DNA of 5,748 nucleotides from an uncultured Rickettsiales bacterium (GCA_948744995.1 CAPZCD010000059.1:1-5748), one strand, 5' to 3'; shown: positions 1 through 5,742, numbered from the stretch's first letter. The notes: generated from the letters alone by a model not told the origin. Numbers and translations: made by a program.

Positions 1-231
1 TGTATTCATAAAAAAGGAATTGGTATTATTTTTATAAAATTTGTTTATATTTTCTTTAATTGATATTAAAGAGTTATTTTTCCATATTTTTCACCACATT
101 CTTAAATGAGAAAAAGTAATGTTAATGTTAATATAGGTGTGATTTTTATAGTAGGCGTTTAAAGATAAAGTGAAAGTGGTGGGTAATCCCTAATAATTAA
201 CATTAATAAACAATTTGAAACTAATATTTAT
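1..231. other. Intergenic stretch without a supportable gene
   Basis: This AT-rich stretch lies downstream of topA and contains stops in all frames. A plus-strand frame is open from the left edge to a stop near 63 (20 codons), and a minus-strand frame without an upstream ATG is open from about 96 to the edge. Either could be the end or beginning of a neighbouring gene, but neither is distinctive. A slightly more GC-rich patch at about 151-190 (including GGGTAATCCC at 181-190) has no recognisable RNA fold. No clear GC-rich terminator follows topA. Confidence 0.5.
122..206. repeat. 11-bp inverted repeat downstream of topA
   Basis: The arms TTAATGTTAAT (122-132) and ATTAACATTAA (196-206) are exact reverse complements separated by 63 bases. 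On the minus strand, the direction of topA transcription, the second arm is followed after a few bases by a short T run (complement of 111-115). This could be a weak 3' structure for the topA message. The stem is almost all A-T and the loop is long, so it is not a canonical intrinsic terminator and may be chance in this base composition. Confidence 0.25.
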
Positions 232-2538
232 CTATTTTTTAGACTTATTCACCGAATTTTTAATAATTTCAATGGCCCTATCACAAGAAATTGTAAAAAC
301 ATCATCATTTTTTAAAGAATAGAACTTCTTATTGTGTGAAATATAAGGGCCAAATCTACCAATATTTGCCACTATTTCGCCACCATCATATTCACCAACT
401 TTTCTTGGCAAAGATAGCAATGTTCCAGCTATCTGCACATCTACATTTTCTATAGCTATATTTTTAGGTACTCCAGCTCTCTTAGGCTTATTTTTTTTAT
501 CATCCTCACCTAATTGTACGTAAAAGCCATAAGGACCTTTTTTCAAGTATACAGTTTTACCGGACATTTTGCCTAATTCTTTATCTTCAAATTTTTGAAC
601 ATCCTGTTCTTCATTATCTTGCTTAGTATCGGTAATTTGCTCCGTATATTTACATTCCGGGTAATTAGAACAGGCTACAAAAATGCCAAATTTACCGATT
701 TTTAAACCGAGAACACCATTACCACATTCAGGGCATTTATTTTTTGAATCTCCATCTTTACTGCTGGTGAAAATAGTATCGCTCAATAATTTGGAAATAT
801 ACTCGGTAATTTCACTATTTTTAATTTGCATTGTCTCATCAATGTCTTTTTTAAAAGGAATCCAAAACTCACTAAGTAACTTTTTCCAGTTTTTTTTACC
901 ATTTGAGACAATATCTAGATCATCCTCTAACTTTGCCGTATAGTCATATTCAACATACTTTTTAAAGTAATTTTTCAAAAATACATTAACAACAATACCC
1001 CTATTTTCTGCTATAAATTTCTTTTTTTCTAATCTAACATAGCCACGATCTTGTAAAACTGATATTATATTTGCATAGGTGGAAGGTCTACCAATACCTA
1101 GTTCTTCCATTTTTTTAACCAAACTAGCCTCTGAATATCTAGGTGGAGGTTCTGTAAAATGTTGTTTATCTATAACTTTCTTAAAATTTAATACCTCCCC
1201 AACCTTTACATTTGGTAAAACTAGGTCTTTTTCATCAATTTCATCTTCTTTAGTTTCGTTATACAATACGTAAAAGCCATCAAATTTTATTACACTACCA
1301 CTAGCCCTTAAACCATGTTTTGAGGTAGTTATATCTATCAAAACTTGATCCAAAACGACACTAGCCATTTGGCTTGCTATTAACCTTTTCCAAATAAGTT
1401 CATAAAGCTTGTATTCATCAGTACTTAAATATTGTTTAATATCATTTGGCAGAATACTTGGATCTGTAGGTCGTATAGCTTCATGCGCTTCTTGCGCGTT
1501 TTTAACCTTATTTTTATACATTATAGCTTTTTCTGGTAGATACTTTTTACCATATTTAGCAGTTATAACTTTTCGAGTAGCTGCTATAGCCTCAGGAGCT
1601 GTGTATACTCCATCGGTTCTCATATAGGTTATTAAACCATGAGTTCCACTTCCAACATCAATACCCTCGTATAACTTTTGCGCTACAGACATAGTCTTTT
1701 TTGCTGAAAAACCAAGTTTTTTTGATGCTTCTTGTTGTAAAGTAGATGTTGTAAATGGAGCAAAAGGATTTCTTTTAACTTCTTTTTTCTCTATGTTCGA
1801 AACTCTATAGCTTTCTTTTTCAAGTTCATATTTTATTTTTTTAGCTTCAGTTTCATTTTTTATGGATAGTTTATCAAGTTTTTTACCATCAATTGATACT
1901 AATCTTACGGTTAAATCATCTTTAGTTTGTGTTTTAGTCAAAACATCTATAGTCCAATATTCCTCAGGTTTAAAATTCAGTATTTCTATCTGTCTTTCGC
2001 ATATTAATCTAAGAGCTACCGATTGTACTCTGCCGGCCGATCTACTGCCAGGTAATTTTCTCCATAAAACTGGTGATAGATTAAAACCAACAAGATAATC
2101 TAGAGCTACTCTAGCCTGTTGGGCATCAACCAAATCCATATCTATAGTTCTAGCTTCTTTCATAGCTTGCTCTACCGTATTTTTGGTGATGGCATTAAAT
2201 ACGACCCTTTCAATTTTAGTGTCCTTTTTAATAGCTTTTTTCTGTTTTAAAACCTCAATTACGTGCCAAGCTATAGCTTCTCCTTCTCTGTCAGGATCAC
2301 TTGCTAGTATCAGTTTATCACAAGTTTTCATGGTATCAACAAGTGCTGTTACGTGTTTTTGTGATGCTCTATCTATTTCGTATTTAATTTTGAAGTCATT
2401 TTCTGTATCTACACTGCCATTTTTTTTTGGTAGCTTTCTTATATGTCCGAATGATGCTAAAACAATGTAATCTTTCCCTAAATATTTGTTTATGGTCTTG
2501 GCCTTGGCTGGCGATTCTACAACTACTAGACTTTTCAT
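232..2538 (-). CDS. topA: DNA topoisomerase I (type IA)
   Basis: This 768-residue enzyme relaxes negative supercoils by cutting and rejoining one DNA strand in the cytoplasm. The TOPRIM domain (about 1-115) shows the invariant N-terminal VVVESPAKAKTINKYLG with Glu8, and the acidic DPDREGE motif at 81-87. SAGRVQSVALR (167-177) is the usual core motif. GLITYMRTDG (301-310) carries the catalytic Tyr305. EAHEAIRPT (350-358) and LGIGRPSTYA (480-489) are further signatures. One zinc finger follows (Cys602, Cys605, Cys623, Cys629), then two C-terminal repeat motifs, KGPYGFYVQLG (667-677) and GRFGPYISH (727-735). TDG rather than TDS after the active-site Tyr and the DDVFTI ending fit alphaproteobacterial enzymes. 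The length matches compact rickettsial forms. The start at 2538 puts the conserved N-terminus at the expected place, and the stop is TAG. The gene is complete and divergent from the Myb pair; no Shine-Dalgarno sequence is seen. Confidence 0.97.
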   Translation of the reverse strand: MKSLVVVESPAKAKTINKYLGKDYIVLASFGHIRKLPKKNGSVDTENDFKIKYEIDRASQKHVTALVDTMKTCDKLILASDPDREGEAIAWHVIEVLKQKKAIKKDTKIERVVFNAITKNTVEQAMKEARTIDMDLVDAQQARVALDYLVGFNLSPVLWRKLPGSRSAGRVQSVALRLICERQIEILNFKPEEYWTIDVLTKTQTKDDLTVRLVSIDGKKLDKLSIKNETEAKKIKYELEKESYRVSNIEKKEVKRNPFAPFTTSTLQQEASKKLGFSAKKTMSVAQKLYEGIDVGSGTHGLITYMRTDGVYTAPEAIAATRKVITAKYGKKYLPEKAIMYKNKVKNAQEAHEAIRPTDPSILPNDIKQYLSTDEYKLYELIWKRLIASQMASVVLDQVLIDITTSKHGLRASGSVIKFDGFYVLYNETKEDEIDEKDLVLPNVKVGEVLNFKKVIDKQHFTEPPPRYSEASLVKKMEELGIGRPSTYANIISVLQDRGYVRLEKKKFIAENRGIVVNVFLKNYFKKYVEYDYTAKLEDDLDIVSNGKKNWKKLLSEFWIPFKKDIDETMQIKNSEITEYISKLLSDTIFTSSKDGDSKNKCPECGNGVLGLKIGKFGIFVACSNYPECKYTEQITDTKQDNEEQDVQKFEDKELGKMSGKTVYLKKGPYGFYVQLGEDDKKNKPKRAGVPKNIAIENVDVQIAGTLLSLPRKVGEYDGGEIVANIGRFGPYISHNKKFYSLKNDDVFTISCDRAIEIIKNSVNKSKK

Positions 2539-2611
2539 ATGCTATTTAAGAACACTTTTTGCTAGACTTTAGTTATGTTTTTTAAATTGTAAATAAATAA
2601 AAAGAAATATT

Positions 2612-2634
2612 TTTAAATCTTATTGAAATAATTT
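2612..2634 (+). promoter_or_regulatory. Conserved element upstream of first Myb gene
   Basis: This 23-base block matches 3356-3378, upstream of the second Myb gene, at 22 of 23 positions. Its core TTATTGAAATAATTT (2620-2634) is identical in both copies. The core contains a dyad, TTATT-GA-AATAA (2620-2631), and a -35-like TTGAAA (2623-2628). A weak -10 could be CATAAT (2648-2653), but the 19-base spacer is long. The core begins 61 bases before the ATG at 2681, against 60 bases in the second copy. It may be the shared promoter, an operator, or both. Retention after duplication supports a function, but recent duplication could also explain it. Confidence 0.45.
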
Positions 2635-2680
2635 AAAGGTTAACTACCATAATAGTTGGAATTAAAAAATAATGGATATT

Positions 2681-3310
2681 ATGAAGAATGAAAAAATATG
2701 GTATTGTTATTTAGTAAAATATTTATTTATACTGGTAATTTTGTTAGAATTATTAGGTAGTGGTAATGTGGAAGCTACAAATGTGTTGTATATTCCTAAT
2801 CCTAATTTACTCGGTAAGAAACCTGTTGTTAAAAAAAGAGCAAGAAATCTCTTTACTAATGATGAAGATGAGAGGTTAAAGGAACTTATTGAGGAATACG
2901 GTGAAGATAATTGGGGAATAATTGCTAAAAATATGAAAGGAAGGAATATAAGGCAGTGTAGAGAAAGGTATAGATATTACCTCTCTCCTGATGTTAATAA
3001 AAATGAGTGGACTGAGAGAGATGATAAATCATTGTTGGAATTACAAGAACAGTTTGGAAACAAATGGAAACTAATAGCGAGTTATTTTAATGGTAGAAAT
3101 GAAATACAAGTAAAAAGTAGGTTTAAATTACTATGGAGAAGAAAGAATGGTATTCGTGCTATTAAAAACAAGATAAAAAATCAAGTACAAGCCAAAAATC
3201 CACCACCACCATCTCCAGCTACCGTAAAAATCCCAAAAGAAGAAGATTTTTCTGAAAATTATAGTGATTTTGATGAATCCAACAATTTTGATGACTATTT
3301 TCACTTTTAA
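2681..3310 (+). CDS. Secreted R2R3 Myb-domain protein, first copy
   Basis: This 209-residue protein has a eukaryote-type layout. An export signal with a hydrophobic core (about 11-26) ends in V-E-A, predicting cleavage after Ala32. A basic patch follows (KKPVVKKRAR, 46-55). Myb repeat R2 (about 56-104) has key aromatics Phe58, Trp78 and Tyr97. R3 (about 107-154) has Trp110, Trp129 and Phe148. The 20/19 and 19/19 spacings equal those of c-Myb. RQCRERY (91-97) and YLSPD are typical Myb motifs. A proline run (174-177) leads to an acidic, aromatic tail (187-209; 9 acidic and 7 aromatic residues). An in-frame ATG at 2672 would add three residues, but the second copy has GTA there and aligns from 2681 onward. 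The likely role is DNA binding after export, perhaps in a host nucleus; this is inferred. A cytoplasmic bacterial regulator with a membrane anchor is the main alternative. Confidence 0.85.
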   Translation: MKNEKIWYCYLVKYLFILVILLELLGSGNVEATNVLYIPNPNLLGKKPVVKKRARNLFTNDEDERLKELIEEYGEDNWGIIAKNMKGRNIRQCRERYRYYLSPDVNKNEWTERDDKSLLELQEQFGNKWKLIASYFNGRNEIQVKSRFKLLWRRKNGIRAIKNKIKNQVQAKNPPPPSPATVKIPKEEDFSENYSDFDESNNFDDYFHF

Positions 3311-3355
3311 ATATTTCTCCGTGAGTTTTTTGGTAATCTATTAATTTTGGTATAA

Positions 3356-3378
3356 TTTAAATATTATTGAAATAATTT
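3356..3378 (+). promoter_or_regulatory. Conserved element upstream of second Myb gene
   Basis: This is the second copy of the block at 2612-2634, with one mismatch (A at 3363 instead of C at 2619). The mismatch extends the dyad to ATTATT-GA-AATAAT (3363-3376). TTGAAA (3367-3372) could be a -35, with TAGTAT (3390-3395) at a 17-base spacing as a -10. A separate TATAAT (3351-3356) just upstream is a better -10 match, but the first copy does not have it. A promoter in the 113-base gap suggests the second Myb gene has its own start rather than relying only on readthrough from the first. Confidence 0.45.
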
Positions 3379-3423
3379 GAAGAGGATGGTAGTATAGTTA
3401 GTGGACTTAAAATAGTAGATATT

Positions 3424-4347
3424 ATGAAAAATAAAAATACGTTGAACCATTACCATTATGTGATCAAATATTTATTTGTATTAGCTACCTTTTTGGAATT
3501 ATTATTTTGTAGTGATGTTTGTGCTACACCTGTTAATGCTCCTAGTTTGGTACATAATACCTTTGTTAAGAAAAAGAAAAAATTGAAAAAAAGAAAGTTT
3601 ACTTATGAGGAAGATGAGAGACTAATGGAACTTACTGAAAAATATGGGACATCTAGTTGGAGACTAGTTGCTAAAAATATGGATGGGAGAAATACAAGAC
3701 AATGTAGAGATAGATGGAAACACTATCTTTCTCCTGATATTAATAGGGATGAATGGAGTGAAGAAGAAGATATGTTATTGTTAGAAAAATATCAAATTTT
3801 TGGGGAAAAATGGTCTAAAATAGTCACTTTTTTTCTAAATAGAAATACTGTACAAATAAGGAATAGATGTTTATCATTACTAAGAAGAACAAAAAATAGA
3901 TCTCAAAATAGTAAAAAAAATAAAATAAATACCCTGCCATCAACTATTAACCAGCCACCAGTTGTCAACTTACCATTAACTATTAACATACAACCAACTA
4001 TTAATTTATTCCCAATTATTAATCCAAATCCACCACAAACTATTAGTTTAGTTCCACCTATTACTGATCTTCAATTAACAACTAATCCACAACTAACTAG
4101 TTACTTTCCAAATAGGATTTTGCAGACAGGAAACAGATTTCAGCAGCCACAAATAGCAATAAGTAGAAAACAAGCTATTAATCCACCGGCACCATCAGTT
4201 AATGACAATTTACAATCAACGCCAATTATGAAAGAAAATCAAGAAAAAAATTCTTTCAAAGATTATGATTTTGATGATGATTATGATGAAAACGATGGGC
4301 ATAATCCATTTTTTAATGATTTTGATGACTTTGACAATTTTAATTAA
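3424..4347 (+). CDS. Secreted R2R3 Myb-domain protein, second copy
   Basis: This 307-residue paralog of the preceding protein shares about half of its residues across the Myb domain and a similar signal region. The hydrophobic core (about 13-28) ends in V-C-A, predicting cleavage after Ala34. A strongly basic patch (49-58, KKKKKLKKRK) precedes R2, whose key positions are Phe59, Trp79 and Trp98. R3 has Trp111, Trp130 and Cys149 in place of the usual third Trp. Spacings again equal c-Myb. RQCRDRW and YLSPD are typical of protist Myb factors. The long linker (about 165-265) is rich in Pro, Asn, Gln, Thr and Ile, with degenerate TIN repeats. The tail (280-307) holds 12 acidic and 8 aromatic residues and resembles an acidic activation domain. 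The start is the first ATG after an in-frame stop at 3373. Secretion and a nuclear role in a host are inferred from this layout. Confidence 0.87.
   Translation: MKNKNTLNHYHYVIKYLFVLATFLELLFCSDVCATPVNAPSLVHNTFVKKKKKLKKRKFTYEEDERLMELTEKYGTSSWRLVAKNMDGRNTRQCRDRWKHYLSPDINRDEWSEEEDMLLLEKYQIFGEKWSKIVTFFLNRNTVQIRNRCLSLLRRTKNRSQNSKKNKINTLPSTINQPPVVNLPLTINIQPTINLFPIINPNPPQTISLVPPITDLQLTTNPQLTSYFPNRILQTGNRFQQPQIAISRKQAINPPAPSVNDNLQSTPIMKENQEKNSFKDYDFDDDYDENDGHNPFFNDFDDFDNFN
3943..4053 (+). repeat. Degenerate TIN-coding repeats in Myb linker
   Basis: The motif ACTATTAA or a close variant recurs at 3943, 3979, 3997, about 4014 (AATTATTAA) and 4039 (ACTATTAG). All are in the same reading frame. They encode STIN, LTIN, PTIN, PIIN and QTIS, separated by Pro, Leu, Gln and Val. 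Spacing is irregular (36, 18, about 18 and about 24 bases), so this is a decayed or loosely selected repeat rather than a clean tandem array. The first Myb gene has only a short proline-rich linker, so this stretch accounts for most of the length difference. Confidence 0.55.
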
Positions 4348-4467
4348 AATGCAAGTTTTATAACAAGTGTTTTAGTGGGTAGCTAATCATAATTATTTAA
4401 GTGATGGATTTACTATGGTATATAGATAAATTATAGCGCAAGTAATTATATTTGATGCTCCCACATC

Positions 4468-4498
4468 TTGATTTCCAAAAAATTTCCATGATTATATA
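4468..4498 (+). promoter_or_regulatory. Possible promoter of redox membrane gene
   Basis: TTGATT (4468-4473) and ATTATA (4491-4496) form a -35/-10 pair with a 17-base spacer; TATATA begins two bases further on. The start codon is at 4529. A similar arrangement, TCTTGAT followed 25 bases later by TATAT, occurs at 5712-5742 near the right edge. In this base composition such matches arise easily, so support is modest. Confidence 0.3.
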
Positions 4499-4512
4499 TA
4501 CAATAATATCAA

Positions 4513-4528
4513 ATTAATTTGAATTAAT
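4513..4528. repeat. Perfect 7-bp dyad abutting the start codon
   Basis: ATTAATT (4513-4519) and AATTAAT (4522-4528) are exact reverse complements with a two-base spacer (TG). The second arm ends directly before the ATG at 4529. It occupies the place where a ribosome-binding site would sit, and none is visible. It could be an operator or an RNA hairpin affecting initiation. It is made only of A and T apart from one G, so chance is a real possibility. Confidence 0.35.
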
Positions 4529-5629
4529 ATGGATAAAAATGAAAAAATAACCAAATATATTAATATTATTACCTCACTAATATTTGTTGCACTATTATGC
4601 ATCATAAAAAACAAAGTTATACTAAAAAATGGCTATAATCTTGATAAAAATTCAACCGATGACGAAGTATGCGTTTTTATACAGGAGTCATGTATCCACT
4701 GTCACGATCTAAAAAAATACTGTGAAACCATAGATATTTCTAAATATAATGTGAAATTTTATGACATCAGGGACAAAAAAAATCTAGATCTTCTTTTAAA
4801 GTATGCAAATAAGCACCATTTATCATTTATGGAGTTGGGTACACCAGCAATTTTTTCTAAGAGAGAGTACATGATAGGCTTTGATTTAGAGGATAAAGAT
4901 GAAGAAAAATTTATAGAATTTTTAGATAAAACACGGGAGGAAAAAAAGATGGCTAATAAGCAGAAAGATATGGTTAATATCCCTCTATTAGGAAATTTTG
5001 ACAAAACAAAATTAAGTTTAAATAAGCTGTTGTTTTTAAGTTTGTGGAGTTACTTCTTTAGTTTAAATAATTTATATTCACTCCTATTTATAGCGGTTAT
5101 TTTTCTTATAATTAACATAAAAAATAAAAAACTTGTAATATTGTCTTATTTTCTATTTTTAGCATTCACAAAATTTCTATTTCTAACAAGTTTCATAAAT
5201 ATATTCCTATTCATAAAATTTATCAAAATTTTATTGATAGTTCTAGGTTATTATACTATTTATAAGGCTATAGACGGTATAACTAACCCTAACAGTAACG
5301 GCTATAAATATAGTGAAAATGAAGAAAAATTATCAACAAAAAGAGTTTTATTTATAACATTATTAACCTTCTTAGCAGCTTCAGTTGAATTTATAAAACC
5401 AACAAAAGTTATGAATATTTATACTAATACTATAAATCAACCTACTGTTAGTAGTGCTGGCTATATACTACATAGCGCTGTCTATACTTTTTTTGTTACA
5501 GTATTAAGTTTTTTGGTTTTTTGTTTATGTTATTTTTTGTTTAAAAAGTTTGAATTGTTTAAAAATAATTTAGCTATTATTGGTAATTTGTCCCTATTAT
5601 TGATGGGGATATTTATAATATTTATATAA
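4529..5629 (+). CDS. Thioredoxin-like plus DsbD/CcdA-like membrane protein
   Basis: This 366-residue protein starts with a signal anchor (about 10-32). A thioredoxin/glutaredoxin-like domain follows (about 45-138), with a CIHC redox motif (Cys55, Cys58) and the cis-proline Thr105-Pro106. The linker IPLLGNFDKTKLSL (151-164) resembles the junction in families where such a domain is joined to a CcdA/DsbD-like membrane region. About six further membrane segments lie within 165-366. The family normally has NPC in the first of these and Cys after VELL in a later one. Here the matching places read Asn180-Asn181-Leu182 and VEFIK (286-290), so both membrane cysteines appear lost; Cys332 and Cys334 sit elsewhere. 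The redox domain should face the periplasm. It may handle disulfides without passing electrons across the membrane. The family alignment is from memory, so function is uncertain. The first ATG is used, with no Shine-Dalgarno sequence. Confidence 0.8.
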   Translation: MDKNEKITKYINIITSLIFVALLCIIKNKVILKNGYNLDKNSTDDEVCVFIQESCIHCHDLKKYCETIDISKYNVKFYDIRDKKNLDLLLKYANKHHLSFMELGTPAIFSKREYMIGFDLEDKDEEKFIEFLDKTREEKKMANKQKDMVNIPLLGNFDKTKLSLNKLLFLSLWSYFFSLNNLYSLLFIAVIFLIINIKNKKLVILSYFLFLAFTKFLFLTSFINIFLFIKFIKILLIVLGYYTIYKAIDGITNPNSNGYKYSENEEKLSTKRVLFITLLTFLAASVEFIKPTKVMNIYTNTINQPTVSSAGYILHSAVYTFFVTVLSFLVFCLCYFLFKKFELFKNNLAIIGNLSLLLMGIFIIFI

Positions 5630-5634
5630 AAAAT

Positions 5635-5652
5635 AAGTTAACTTTTTAACTT
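5635..5652. terminator. Weak AT stem-loop after redox membrane gene
   Basis: AAGTTAA (5635-5641) and TTAACTT (5646-5652) pair perfectly around a four-base loop, five bases after the stop codon at 5629. Reading plus, the stem is followed by an A-rich stretch rather than T residues. Reading minus, it is followed by ATTTTTT, so the T run favours termination of minus-strand transcription. The stem has one G-C pair per arm and would be weak. It may be a 3' processing structure for the plus-strand message instead. Confidence 0.3.
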
Positions 5653-5711
5653 CTATAAAAAAATAATAAAATCAATATGTAAAACATCCATAGGGCTCTG
5701 GTCTCCATTTC

Positions 5712-5742
5712 TTGATATTTAAATTCTTTAAATTAATATATC
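5712..5742 (+). promoter_or_regulatory. Possible promoter for gene beyond right edge
   Basis: TTGATA (5712-5717) and TAATAT (5734-5739) are a -35/-10 pair with a 16-base spacer. An ATG occupies the last three bases of the window (5746-5748), but it is too close to such a -10 for a normal leader unless the transcript is nearly leaderless. The next gene's start therefore probably lies further right. Support is weak. Confidence 0.25.

Noticed and set aside
106..162. Plus-strand 18-codon frame starting MRKSNVNVNIGV
   Set aside because: It is too short to separate from chance, has no Shine-Dalgarno sequence, and is not next to a plus-strand gene it could lead.
683..2470. Several plus-strand open frames of 64-95 codons opposite topA
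   Set aside because: They lie entirely inside the strongly supported topA on the other strand, encode no recognisable domain, and have no ribosome-binding sites. They are by-products of the topA codon pattern.
2672..2680. Upstream in-frame ATG of the first Myb gene
   Set aside because: It would add only Met-Asp-Ile, the second copy has GTA at that place, and similarity between copies is best explained by starting at 2681. It is not excluded.
3496..3525. Possible lipoprotein signal in the second Myb protein (LLFC at residues 26-29)
   Set aside because: The residue before Cys is Phe, not a small residue as a lipobox needs, and the first copy has Gly in place of that Cys. A normal VxA cleavage site follows in both.
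2852..3896. Reading the Myb domains as bacterial Myb-like regulators (RsfA type) or transposase helix-turn-helix
   Set aside because: Two consecutive repeats with exact c-Myb spacing and the RQCR...YLSP motif fit eukaryotic R2R3 Mybs much better, and there are no inverted terminal repeats or transposase catalytic motifs around.
4337..4350. Perfect 14-bp palindrome ATTTTAATTAAAAT over the stop of the second Myb gene
   Set aside because: It is made only of A and T, has no room for a stable loop and no T run afterwards, so it is not a convincing terminator.
4455..4517. Plus-strand 20-codon frame starting MLPHLDFQKI, upstream of the redox gene
   Set aside because: It has no run of regulatory codons, no attenuator-like hairpin and no ribosome site, and it overlaps the likely promoter.
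4759..5004. Minus-strand open frame of 81 codons inside the redox membrane gene
   Set aside because: It is antisense to the thioredoxin-like domain, whose motifs are clear on the plus strand. The product is Ser-rich without recognisable features.
5690..5706. GC-richer patch GGGCTCTGGTCTCC as a possible RNA gene fragment
   Set aside because: No T-loop, cloverleaf pairing or other known RNA signature could be found around it.
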